A stretch of DNA of 64,000 nucleotides. It comes from Cryptomeria japonica. Lineage: Eukaryota > Streptophyta > Pinopsida > Cupressales > Cupressaceae. Position numbers and translations under genes: made by a program. This document shows positions 1 through 11,500 of the stretch, piece by piece. Position 1 is the first letter of the stretch, and every line of letters begins with the position of its first letter. The notes under the pieces are model-generated. The model was not told where the DNA came from. It did no database searches and saw only the letters and a list, made by a program, of their open reading frames with translations. The DNA is taken from positions 24,225,272 through 24,289,271 of the forward strand of contig NC_081405.1 of NCBI RefSeq assembly GCF_030272615.1, read 5' to 3'.

Positions 1-945
1 CTTCCATAGGAATGTAATAGGTCCTCCATTTCTTCTATTTAACATTGAACCCCCCCACCCTCCCCATCTCGATAATCAGCATCACATATCCTTCATCGTT
101 TCCCATCAACCCAATCAAGCCACGTTCATCACCATCCATCTCTAATAGGAGGGATTGTGTTTCCCATCCTCATTCATCCACACAATCAAGCAAGTTGCTC
201 TGTCTACACAGATACATCGACTCCCACACACCTAGACTATCAATAGATACTCTGATCAAGTATCTTCGGGTCTCAACAGGTAATCGATTATGGTAATCCT
301 AGACTACATCAGGCATTTATCACAATGACCTAGTCTCAACGGGGTTGCCATGATTCCCCACAACCATCCATCACACGCACATACTATCAATTGATTAGCC
401 AATCAAACACAATCCAACGGACAATTACATCAATTGTCTACGTCTCAATGAGTATTTTGCTTCATATACCTTGACTTCATCGGGCAATTACATCAATTGT
501 CTAAGTCACCATCAGGTCACTTTGATTCACTTACTCAGACTTTATCATGTCCAAGTGACCAACTGACATCAACTGTCACGCTTTGACTTGACCGGGGCAA
601 TTAAACCGATTGCACCAGATTGTCCAACCAATTTTGATCAATTGTATAGCATCAATCCAAACCCCACACTACATCTGCTATGTATCTCTTGCATGACCTC
701 AGGGTACTCGCTGGCTTGTTGTTTCTTCATATTCACTCCATTTTCTCCCATTCTTTCATCATTAGTTCTAATTTCTTCTATTCTACCTCCCCTCCGCTTT
801 TCATTCTTTTTCGAGAGATCGCCCGATTTTTCAAAAAAATTCGGCCCATCTCTCGAGGGGGCATACCACCCATTAAATTTACATTTTATGGGGCATTTCT
901 TCACACCTATTTTTCTTTCTTTGAAACGATGCGATAAACTGCACC
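1..945 (+). other. 3' internal tail of plus-strand LTR element E, non-coding
   Basis: No protein I recognise is encoded here. The stretch ends in a polypurine tract followed at once by an LTR that reads forward, so it is best explained as the 3' untranslated internal part of a plus-strand retrotransposon that enters from the left. Between about 230 and 620 short phrases recur at irregular spacing: 'catcaattgtc' near 430, 490 and (altered) 555, and 'tctcaac' followed by g-rich sequence near 270 and 332. The short ORFs are in low-complexity or AT-rich sequence and look spurious. Confidence 0.55.
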
Positions 946-950
946 GTCTC

Positions 951-963
951 AAAGAGGGGCAAA
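951..963 (+). promoter_or_regulatory. polypurine tract of element E
   Basis: The purine run 'aaagaggggcaaa' directly precedes an LTR starting TG. The same core, preceded by 'tc', occurs before the left LTR of F (near 56831-56846) and, on the minus strand, next to the 3' LTR of C (29376-29390). It marks plus-strand DNA priming at the 3' LTR and fixes the orientation of E as forward. Confidence 0.75.
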
Positions 964-1239
964 TGTAGTCACATAAATCTGTCCATTTAATTAAATGAAT
1001 ATTTAATATTTATTTGATTATTTAACCATCAATTAATAATTAATTAAATTAATATTTAATTAATTCATCTTAACCCTCTTCTCCTATTAATTAAATAAAT
1101 TATTCAATTTATTTGATTTAATTCACTTAACCAAATTCAGACCATTAATTAAATAAATAAATCATATTTATTTAATTAAATCTTCTCTCACATTTAAATA
1201 AATTAATATTTATTTAAAACCCCCAAAATCCCACCTCTC

Positions 1240-1460
1240 ACATTTAAATAAATAAATCATTTATTTAAAATCACCTTTATCCTCCACCCACTTGCATTTT
1301 CCTACAAATACAAGTTGCACAATTATTTTAAATAAATAATTTATTTAAAATCACCTTTATCCTCCACCCACTTGTATTTTCCTACAAAAGCAAGTTGCAC
1401 AACTATTTTAAATAAATTATTTATTTAAAATCCTATTTATCCTCACCCACTTGAAACCTT
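1240..1460 (+). repeat. 80-bp tandem repeat inside LTR E
   Basis: The unit containing 'tttatcctccacccacttg' begins at about 1261, 1341 and 1421, a period of 80 bp. The third copy is partial and more diverged. Each unit joins an AT-rich 'ttatttaaaa' stretch to a 'cctacaaa..caagttgcac' stretch. Confidence 0.8.
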
Positions 1461-1625
1461 TAATGGTTTCCCTTAAAGTATTCAAACTTGATGGCTTTAA
1501 AGTCTTCAAACTTGATGGCTTCCTTCTATAATCTTCTTAAGACTTTAATGGTTTTCCTTAAAGTCTTCAAGCCTTTAATGGTTTCCCTCAAAGTCTTCAA
1601 GCATTTTAATGCTTTATCTTCATTT
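1455..1625 (+). repeat. degenerate short tandem repeat inside LTR E
   Basis: The phrases 'ctttaatggttt' and 'aaagtcttcaa' alternate several times, for example near 1457, 1542 and 1573. The same words occur singly in LTRs of element C, so the repeat probably expanded within this LTR lineage. Confidence 0.6.
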
Positions 1626-2360
1626 TTCTCATTTAAATAAATTAATATTTATTTGAATATTTATCCAAATGCAAATTACACCATTTAATTGAAATAAATG
1701 ATTTTATTTTAATTGAAAATACCAAAATTTCTCCCACTTGCATTTTCCTACAAAATCCACTTGTATGCCTAAACCCCTTCTAGATTCTTCTAAACCCTTC
1801 CTAATTAGCCTAATCCATCCCCTAAATATTGTCACATTCCTAAGCAAATTGGAGTCACTTCTCAAAGACTCCAAAGTCTTTGAAAAGCAATTAATGCTTT
1901 GTGTGTTCAACAAATTAACCCTCAAAGTCTTGGATAACCTTTGAAAGCTTCCAACCTTCAACCACTTAATCCCCAAAGTCTCCAATAACCATTAATGGTT
2001 AATTCAACCCTCCCACATGGTTAAAACATTTGTTTTGACTCAACCTCTACCCAACCCAAAGGTCTCATCAGGCCATTAATGCTTTGACCATGATTATCTC
2101 TTAAACATTTGCACAAAGGTTTATCCTTGGATTAACTCTTAATCCAATGGGTAATCTTAATTTAGACTTGACCCTTACCTTCTAGATAACCATGAGGTCT
2201 TCTCAAGCCTTTAATGCCTCCAACCTCTTCTCTCAACCCAATCCTATGTTGACACTTGTCACCATTTTATTGGTGCCAATTGTGCACATGGATCCCCAAC
2301 TTTCAATCCTAACCCTTGTTAAGATTGCTCAATCTTAACCCTTCATTTCCCTATTTCTTC

Positions 2361-2368
2361 TATAAATA
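2361..2368 (+). promoter_or_regulatory. TATA box of LTR E
   Basis: The sequence 'tataaata' lies in a 'ttctataaatagaaccc' context. The equivalent TATAAATAGAGCCC is present in both LTRs of element C on the minus strand. It would start transcription of the LTR at the U3/R boundary about 30 bp downstream. Confidence 0.6.
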
Positions 2369-2760
2369 GAACCCTTCTCCTCAAGCAAAAGGGGAAGCAT
2401 TTTAGAGTATTGTTGTTATACTGGCATTAGCATAGAGCTTTTTCATAGCATCACTATCTACTCTAGCATAGTATTTAGCTTTTCATTTCATATTTGAAGC
2501 TTAGTATTAAATCTCAATCCTCCATAAGCATCCATAGTGCAAAAAGCTGTTGAGAGCTACACTCATTTGGGACTTGGAGAGGAGAGGAACAAGGGAGGAG
2601 CAACTATGAGCATCTTGATTAGCTATTTCATTTTATGTTTATATGCTTTCTATTTCATGCTTAATATCTCTCTTGATATGCCTGTTTAGGATAATCTTTT
2701 GTTGCTAACACTAACGTTTGTTTCTTGTGCTCTTGTGTGTGTTGCCATCAAACAGATTTT

Positions 2761-5700
2761 CTAATCCTTTTTGCAGAGCATCAAAGACTGTGGGAAATCC
2801 TTATGAGTTGTTTCTTGACCAACTCTGAATTTTTTGTAAAATTCCTCTTCTTCTGTGGGTTCATCTGGCTCTCTGAATGTCTCGGTGAGCTCATAGTCAC
2901 TGGAGGATTTGTCTGAACCCCATTCCCATTCATTGGAATCTGTGGAATAGTAATCTTCTTGTTGAACTTGGGCAACTTTGGTTTGTGATGCCTCTTCTGT
3001 CCTTTTAGTGTGGATCTTGGAAGTCAGAAAACCAAGTCCCTTTGAGCGTTCCCTTTTTACAGTCAATGCAGGTTGTAAGGTTTCCATGACGCCTTCTTTG
3101 CGTAACCCAAGAGGGCTTTTTCCATCATACTCGAATCTTTGTAGAATCTTGAAGCCTTTTCCATAGTTCTCACAGGGTATATTAATCTGATCATGTGTGT
3201 CCTCTTCAATGTCTTTGTAAAGCATTTTGTATAAATTTTCCTCTTCCAGTTCGCCCCATCTTTGAAAGGTAGTAGGATCCCATTTGAATGCCATGATGGA
3301 GATTTGTTTGTTAGGATGTGGCCTTCCATATTCTTTTGGAGAGCTCACGACTTGTCGTAAATACATTGTCTGATTTAGAGTGTATTCTCCCATGCCTTTG
3401 TCTTGAAATTTGCCTTTAAGTTCACCTTGTTTTGATGTCGAAGGTTTCAATGACTCAGGGTCAATGTATGCCAAAGAAGGAATAGCTTCACGATTACTTG
3501 GAATGATGGTCTCAGTATGTGATCTCAGGTTATTGCAATATATGAACGGATTTGGATCACCGTTGACTGTTACCTCGACTCCATTATGAGGAAACTTAAT
3601 GCATTGATGATATGTTGATGGGACTGCCCTCATTTCATGAATCCAAGGACGTCCTAGCAATATGTTGTATGTGAGATCTAGATCTAGGACTTGACAAACC
3701 ACATCCTTTGTGACTGGCCCAATTCTTAGAGGTAGGGTGACTGTGCCCTTGGATGAACGCTCTTCATCATCATAGGCCTTGATGGTGATTTGATTTGTAG
3801 AATTCACAGCTTTGTCAGAATATCCCAATTGTTTAATGGTGCTCAATGTACAAATGTTTAGACCAGCTCCTCCATCTATCAGGACTCGCTTTATTCGATG
3901 TTTGTGTATGAAGGCTTCAATATGTAATGGTGCATTATGTGGCTGACTTACAGATGTGTCATCAGCTTCTGTGAATGTAAGGGAATGTGGAATGGAAAGG
4001 TATCCCACCATGACTTGAAACTGGTCCACGTTCAGATCAATAGGGACGGCAGTGTCTCTCAAGATTTTGTCAAGAATAGCTTTATGTGCGGGAGATATGC
4101 GTAATAGCTCAAGGATGGAGATGAGCGCGGGTGTCTTCCCTAACTGTTCTACAAGGTCATACTCAGGTTTGGTTGATGAAGAAGCGGCATTTTTAGTGGA
4201 AGCACCTGGCAAAGTAATCTTACCTCGACGGGTTGTAACATGACATTCAGAGGTAAACTCGGACGAAGGTCCCACACCTCTTAGAACAATCTTGTGTCTC
4301 TGAGGAGGATTCTCAGGATTTTTGTTCTTGATAGTAATAGTAGAGATATGATTGTCCATCGAGATGTGGTTGATAGTTGAGTCATAGTTGTAAGGTGCTC
4401 TAGTATAGTTGGCTTGATCATCTGTGGCTTTACCTTTTCCCTTGTCATGCTTTGGGAATGGTTCCTTAAACATCTCATGTTCTTGATTAGATGAATGTCC
4501 CTCAATCTCAATGTCACCTCTATCAATGAGATCTTGCACAATGTTCTTCAGTCGATGGCAATTACCTGTCTTGTGACCCTTGCTCTTATGAAACTCACAA
4601 TACTCATCATCATTCCACAAATTTGGTTTGACCTTTGGTTCATATGGAGGAAAATCTGGAACTATGATCACTTTGTTTGCCACAAGCTTTTTGAATACTG
4701 ATTCAAGTGGTTCTCCCAATGGGGTGTACTTCCTTCGTGATCTAGAAGTTGTTTGAGTATTCACTTGATTGTTTGTAGAACTCAATCCAGAAAAGATGAA
4801 TTTGGGTCTCACTGTGTTGGCATCAACAACACCATCATTAACTGTATTCTTGTTCTTATTCCAAAATCTTGGCTTGTCTTTTCCTTTAAAGTCCTCTTTG
4901 TTTTCTTTGAATATCTTAATGACTCCTTGTTCAATTAAGACCTTTTCTGTTGCTAGGCCCTTTTCAATAACATCCTTGAATGTAGACAAACAAGCTTTCC
5001 TGAGATCATAGCCAATATCGTTGTTAACGTTTTGAGTGAACATTTCTACCATTTGTTTCTGTGGGATTTCACAAGAGCATCTTCTAGCTAGATTTCTCCA
5101 TCTTTGTAAAAATGACGCAAAAGATTCTCCCTCTTTTTGCTTAGTATTACACAAAGTAGTGACTGAGATATCTGTCTCAATATTGTAAGAGAAATGTTGA
5201 ATAAATGCCTCTGCTAAGTCACCCCATGACTTAATACCAGGTGAAAGTTGAGAGAACCATTCCATAGCTTGATCGCCTAAGCTTTATGGGAACAACCTCA
5301 TCAAATATGTTTCTTTTGCCACTATCTCAATGCAAGCTGTGAAAAATTGTCTTATGTGTGCCTTGGGGTCTCCTTTTCCTCTATACTTGTCAAATTTAGG
5401 CGTCACAAAGTGTGCAGGAAATGGAGGCATTGGGATGCTCTTATCAAATGGATAAGGACATATATCTCTCATAGTGTATGTTGGTTTTGGTGTACTCATG
5501 TCCTCCATTTTCTTTTGTAAATCTCTTATTTGTTGCTCCAAATTGCTCTTGGGAGGAGATCTATTTCTTGTAACATACCCCGTGTTTGAAACACCCATTT
5601 GAGGAGGAGCTTGTTGCATGTATGGATGATACTGATCGTAGACATGTCCATATGGAGGTCTATATTGATGCGGCATATAGGGAGCACTTGGCATAGCTTC

Positions 5701-6438
5701 ATGTTGAGGAACCCCATATCTATTTTGTGCATATATACCATATTCAATAGGCATTTCATTTTCCATTGTGTTGCCCCCAAATTTGACATGAGGTTTCCTT
5801 ATGTCCAAATTTTGAGGATGCCTTTGAGTATCCACTTGTTTTGATTGATCCATAGCTGGAGCATGTGATTGAGCATATCTATCTGCATAAGGCTTCCATA
5901 ATGGTCTTCGAAGGTAAGTATCATATGTTTGAGCTTGTGTATGTGGGATTTCTGGTTTTTGAAGCAAAACTGATGGTGACTCAGGCATCATATTCGGTCC
6001 TCTATTTCCCCCACTATTGGGTCTCCTTTGATCCATGTTGGATTGAGTTTGTTGCGAGGATCGATTTTCCATAAGTTGAGACATGTCAAAGTCATGAGGT
6101 ATTTTAGCTCCACTTTGTGCCATCATGTGTAAGAAGTATTGTCGATCTCTCCTCATTATCTCTTCAACCAATCTATTGAAATGAGGATTCATTATGGATT
6201 CTTCTATATCTACTGATTGTATTGAAAAGTTGTCCACATTGTCATTGTGTGTAGCCTTGTTGTTTGTAGTGTCTACGTTTTCCACATTTGGATTGTTTCT
6301 ATAAACCTCCATGTCAGGTAATGTAGTGTGCTCAGGATTGAAGAATAAATCATTGTCATACTCATAAGAACTCATGTTTACGGATTCTTGAGCTTCTTTA
6401 GCTTTTCTCCTAGATTTTTGAAGGCGGGTTTCAACCAT
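2761..6438 (-). pseudogene. Gag-protease polyprotein of Tat-like Ty3/gypsy element A, one in-frame stop
   Basis: The reading frame is open for about 1225 codons except for a TAA at 5284-5286, which splits it into 384 and 834 residue parts. The first part begins MVETRLQKSRRK and is rich in N, Q, P and M. The Retrotrans_gag core spans the stop: '..YLMRLFP' then 'SLGDQAMEWFSQLS'; element C has RLFPRSLGGQTMEW, so one codon became a stop. A CX2HX4HX4C finger, CEFHKSKGHKTGNC, lies near 4600. The aspartic protease motif RVLIDGGAGLNICT is near 3880, followed by YNILLGRPWIHEM. A G-patch-like stretch, NYGKGFKILQ...GKSPLGLRKEGV, lies near 3110-3170. No RT follows; the frame stops 11 bp from LTR E. Gag packages RNA and the protease matures the polyprotein. 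I infer that E interrupted the element and that pol lies left of the window. Confidence 0.85.
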
Positions 6439-6931
6439 GAACTAGGTGTTTGACCAAGATGTGAGAGACTAGATGAAAATGAAAAGAGTATGGAAGACCA
6501 AGAGTTGTATGGAGTGTAAATGAATCTTGAGGTGTACTTGCAATGTCCAAAGTGTAAGACCAAGTATGTAAGTAGTAGAGTAGGTGTGACTTCCAAAGAG
6601 AGGATAGTTTCTCTTGATGAGGTAAGCTGACCTTGACTCTAAGTAAGACCAAATGAGACCCAAAGGTAAGAAACCTTGATGAGGGACCACTTAGCAAAGT
6701 GTTGTTGTATGTAGTGTGTTGACAAAGTATGATGAGGACAAGCAAGTGACCTTTTGACTCAAGTTTAGACAAGTATGAATGTAAAATGAAATGTGAAGCA
6801 ATGATGGACTGTATGAGACCCAGAGACAGGTTGAATGCTAGATGAAACCTGAAGAAATAACCTAGGAAGCTCAAGTATTCCGAAACTGATTTCTCTTGTT
6901 TGCTGGACTGTGAAATTTTCAATCCTGGACA
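6439..6931 (-). other. untranslated leader of element A next to gag
   Basis: This stretch lies upstream of the gag start in the minus sense. It holds overlapping short ORFs with no recognisable domain; a 163-residue ORF at 6431-6922 overlaps the gag start in another frame and resembles no protein I know. I treat it as 5' leader sequence between the phased repeat block and gag. Confidence 0.5.
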
Positions 6932-7078
6932 CAGACGCTTTTGTATACTTCACAGACGCAATTCCCAGAAACAGACGTGTCTCTGTTTGACACAGACGCT
7001 GTTACAGACACAGACACTATTCTGCCTTTCACAGACGCGCTTATATGACTCAGACGCGGTTAGAACAGACACAGACGC
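6932..7078. repeat. phased CAGACGC array, block 2 of element A
   Basis: Eight copies of CAGACGC or one-base variants start at 6932, 6953, 6972, 6993, 7011, 7032, 7051 and 7072. Steps are 21, 19, 21, 18, 21, 19 and 21 bp. The spacers are not conserved, so this is not an ordinary tandem repeat. In the gag sense the core reads GCGTCTG. A second block of the same core lies beside the primer binding site (13048-13300). Confidence 0.85.
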
Positions 7079-8405
7079 ATTTCTATAAATTTCGTGCAAT
7101 TTTTCCAATCTGTGAAGTTGTTTTTGCTGTGACCAAATCCGACTGTTTGACTATTTTTCGTGACAAGAGGACACAATGTTGATGAGGATTCAATGTTTGC
7201 AAGTGTTTTAGACTCCAAAAGTGACTCCAAGAAAAGTGTGTAAAGTTGTTTTGCATACACTTGAAGACACAAAAGACACACTGTTTTGTTGTTTGGTCTT
7301 GATTGTTTTGAATATTTAACATAAGTCAAGCACAATTCTTATGGCTGGCCAAGACAATAGTTGTTGATCCCACATGGGGTTTTACCCCCGAGGCTACGCT
7401 ATTCAGAGCGGATACTTAGATGCTTGACCTCACTGGCTCCACCCTCGGCACTCACTTCTCGGGTCAGCCAAGCATCAGTCCCCATGAAAACTCCCCATGG
7501 CGAACTTTGTATCTCTACTAAGAACCGTATGTGTGTGGGCCGCTACCAGAGGTCCGACCTCCTGCCCCAACAACTAGAAGGATTTGGGCCTCTAAAACAA
7601 AAAGGTGCTAGTAAGGGCATCCGCTCGTGTGGCCATACATGCGGCACTTTCAGCTCTGTAAATACAGAAGGCTCCCAGCCGGTAGGGGTTACGCCCTACA
7701 AATGATCAAATAAATTTGATCAAACGGGTTTATGGGGAGACATAGTGTCGGTATGAACTAATCAGCACACTGTTAGTTGTGTTTAGAGTCGCCATATTTT
7801 TTTTAAAGGTCCCCCCTTTTAAAACCCCACCTATCTTATTCGAGGTCTCCCCTTTATCATCTAAGTATCTATCGTCTTTTGAATAAGTTGGTCAAGGTCG
7901 CAAGTTTCCACGGTCATTGCTCCCCTCCCTTTGAATCGCTTCGAATCATTTCGAACCTCGGTTCGAAGTAGTTCAAAGTGATTCGACCAAATTTTTCACA
8001 CTAACACTCTTTCTTTGGCAGGAAGTATCTTTATCACGGTGGTCCTTTTGAAGTACTTTGAACCGTTTTGAAGCTTGGTTCAAACCTATTCAAAGTAGTT
8101 TTTGGCAAGTACCGACGTCAGGAGTTTATTTTTGGAGTACGTTGCGCCGCCTTTCTCTCAAAGCAATCAATGGTCCCGTCGGCATGTCAAATCAAAAGAT
8201 TTTATTTCTTTTTCAAGGAAAAGGGCATCATTGTTATGAGTGTGAGTAGACCTTCGTTTCATGCATGACTGGATATCGCACGAAATAAATTATTATTAAC
8301 TCATGCGAAAGGGTAAATCATTAATCGAGGCATTTATGCATCAACGCCTCGAGCATGTCAATCCTGATGTGAGGTGATAAACTATCATTATCCGATCTTC
8401 CCATG
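7079..8405. other. leader sequence of A passing into flank of the unknown plus-strand gene
   Basis: To about 7330 the sequence reads like the leader of element A. From about 7361 it changes to more GC-rich sequence with several short palindromic stretches ('cacatggggttttaccccc'), then to 'gtttagagtcgccata' near 7780. A 114-residue plus-strand ORF (7361-7705) has no recognisable domain and I do not call it a gene. I found no LTR-like direct repeat that would mark the borders of an insertion. Confidence 0.4.
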
Positions 8406-8412
8406 TATAAAA
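8406..8412 (+). promoter_or_regulatory. TATA-like box upstream of the unknown gene
   Basis: 'TATAAAA' lies 132 bp before the proposed first ATG at 8544, in moderately AT-rich sequence. Position and sequence suit a core promoter for the plus-strand gene, but no other promoter element was recognised. Confidence 0.35.
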
Positions 8413-8543
8413 TTCCCGTGATAAATTTTCATTCAGTTGCCTGGTAAGTTATCCGAAAACAAACAAAAAGGATAAAGGAGAGGAAGTCTGATTTCGGAGA
8501 GAAGGAGCAGTTAGGGAAGCTAGAGGAGATTATTTGCTTTTCA

Positions 8544-11500
8544 ATGGAAAACAGGTGAGAGTTTGGTAACCTTTGTTCTGTTCTGCAAAACTGTTATTTT
8601 CAAAGGTTTGTCTGAAAGAGGTCTTGCTTGTTTAAGTTAAGAATGAAGTCGGTTATGCATTTTCTCGGTAATGTTTCTAGCCTTGAATGTAAAAGACCAG
8701 TGATTTGTGATATCAATTTAGAAGGGGTAAATGTGGAAAATCTTCAAGCAAGTTTTCTTGCGAATACGGAAGAGGTTAAGGGATGTATGGAAATATTAAC
8801 GAGCGGGTTAATTGAAGCCGCTGCGTTTCCCCTGCCTTCGTACACCCTGAACTCTTACAACTCTGCATTGACCATTATGATGTAAGAAGCAAGAGCATAG
8901 TAAGCAAAAATGGTAATGTCATACTTTCTGTCTCCAGAGAAACCATTTCTTCTGTTTTGAAATTAACAACAAGTACCTTTGCCGCTTTCTCACCCATTCA
9001 AGCTGAAGCTAAGTATCGGGAAAACCCTAGTGTGTACCGAAACACTCTTGCCAGGAAATGGACCAAGGTTAACTATGGAGGTGGGTCTAGACTTCCCAAG
9101 GTCATTACTAGAAGCCACATGAAACCCCACATACACAACCTGGTGGTATTATTACACAGGGTGAAAGGTTCAGCTGATGTATGTTTGTTCGAAGAATGGA
9201 TGTATAGGTACATTGAAATTATCTTAAAGGGTGAACAATGGATGGATTGGGCGGAGATTATTGCCACTTCCCTGAGAAGCCAGCTCAAACGCGCCAAAGA
9301 ATCTAGAGAAGATTTTCGTATGGCCTCATATTTGACTTATTGTATTGCCTGCACCTGTGATCTCGCCGCTCTTCCACATGAGGTATGGAATGAGGAAATG
9401 ACCATTTTCCAATATTGCCCGTTGTTGCAAAAAGACAGAGTCCTGGAGGATTTTCGTAAGGTGCATGATATATTGTTTGAAAACATTTATTTGGCTCTAG
9501 AAGGTGTTCAGATGCCACGACTCTCTTCTGAATTGCTGAAGCTGGTTCAACATTATGGGAGTTCTTTTATTCAGTTCCCCAGGTTCACATATTTGAGAGT
9601 CGGAGGGTTTGAGGAAGAACCTGTGAGGCTGCCTCGATATGCCCTTGATTGTTTCATTTTAGCTGAATTGTGCAGGCAACTTTCTGCTGTTATTAAGGAT
9701 AACCTCCCTCAGGATAAATGGGAAACGGTCTTCCCTATTAAGCTGCACTCTTTGGTGTGTAATAACATGAATGACGCTTCCATCATCGGAAGCAATTTGC
9801 TGGGATTCAATCTTGGTTTCTACCGCAGCAGGAGAAACTTCGATAGTAAAGGATATGCAGCTCTAACCCTCGGCCTTGAAATCAACTCAACAGTTGCTCC
9901 ACAGCTAGAAGATTTATGGGAAGATTGTGAAAATGAAGAAGAAGTCTTGAAAAAGGACCATTCTAGACTCACCCTGCAGCAAATTAATTCTTTCAAATTG
10001 AAGTTCAAAACACAAGGGATCGTTGAGGATGGTTCATGTCTAGTTGAACCCGAATGGGAAGAATCAAATGAAACAAAATTCTTGACAGTTGATTGGAGCA
10101 AGGAGGAAGATGATGATATTAATTGGAGAGCCAGATCCATATTAACTTATACGGATGATTGGCTGCAGAGGAAAAGGACTGGAAACATCAATGAGTCTTC
10201 TACTAAGGTGATTTCTCTCTCGGAACCGCTTCAATCTGACATTCCACTTTCTCATGTTGCAAGTGATACATTGGCCTCAAATAAGAAAATAAAGTTTCCT
10301 TCCCAAGTCACGGCTCCTAGAATGAGATCCCATTCCAGGAACAAAGCTTTGAAGCAGCCTAGTTCCCAGAAGCAGAAAATGACATCACCAGAGCGGGATT
10401 CAAGTGACAAGTCCCCTTTTCGAGATGAAGCAGATGATGAAGTCCAATTCATTGAAACACCAAAGGCAGATCAACCCAAGTTCTTGACTCCGACTAAAGA
10501 TACTCAGATGGTATCAACCACTCCCACTGTTCCTTTATGGTTGTCAAATTCAATCAATAAAAAACGGAGTTTACAACCAGTGGCCTCGCCAGTAAAGGAC
10601 ATTGTCACTAGGTATGCGGCTAGAGGGTCTAAAGCAAAGAAAATGAAAACGGATGCTTGTCTCACTAAGGATCCAGTGACCGGGAAAATCATAGCGGAAG
10701 TGGCTACTTATAAGCAGAAAAGGGAGTCAGGGGAAATTGATGAGGAAAGATTCAAAGTCACTTCTATTGAACTAGGTACCCTTAACAGGAATACTGGCAA
10801 TAATTTCTTTAAGTTTTCTACTGACCACACGCTCACTCAATCAGAAAAAGATTCTAAGGAGAAGAAAGAATTGAAAGCAATGGTGGTGACAATGGCCACA
10901 TACATCAATTCGCTGACTAATTTAGGGCCTAACTCAATAATCTAGCTGCCTCAGCCATTCGACCCAAATTCTGCCGAAAGCCAGCAATTGATGAAACAGA
11001 CGCAGAGGGGAAAATTGTTGTCTGACGCTATGGTTAGTTGGGTAAATAGCATATTAGAGCAAGGGAATAAGTTTATTTCAGAAATTACTAGTATCTATTC
11101 CGAGGGTGAAGCATTGCTCGAAGAGATTCAAACTTTGATACCAGTATGGGAGACGGAATTGTCATGGTGTCAAACCATAGTTTCCCGGGTAATTGAGGTT
11201 GAAAAGTTTGGAGTTCTCAAATTCTTAGGTGAAAACTCCATGAAGGCCGTGGACCCGTGCACCTTATTTATCCTGAAAAGTAATATGAGCTGGAAGGAGT
11301 CCATCTACCAAGAAGCCATCAAAGAAGTCCAGGGCGTCAAGAATCAAATCACAGACATGCATAAGGAACTGGTTAAGGACATGAAGATTGTCAACCCCAC
11401 AGGCATCCTACAATTGGATGAAGGCAGCATGGACATTGAAGTGTTAACTAAAAGTTTCACCGAAGCAGTCGAGTGGATTAGGGACAAAGAAACGCCCAAG

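Larger units (their letters stand above)
964..2750 (+). repeat. 3' LTR of element E (about 1.79 kb)
   Basis: It starts TGTAGTCACATAAATC right after the polypurine tract and is alignable by eye, in reverse complement, with the LTRs of element C: the AT-rich start, the 'cccacttgcattttcctac' phrase, the 'ctaaatattgtcac' phrase and a TATA box in a comparable place. The end is placed at the CA of 'gccatca'; a CA four bases further on is also possible. The first third is built of TTAATTAAAT-type units. Its partner 5' LTR would lie left of the window. It faces the gag ORF of element A, which reads the other way, so the end of this LTR is an element-element junction. Confidence 0.75.

Noticed and set aside
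6431..6922. 163-residue minus-strand ORF upstream of gag, considered as an Ogre-like ORF1
   Set aside because: Low complexity, no conserved motif and overlaps the gag start; element C has nothing equivalent.
7361..7705. 114-residue plus-strand ORF
   Set aside because: No domain, and the GC-rich segment looks like non-coding retroelement leader.
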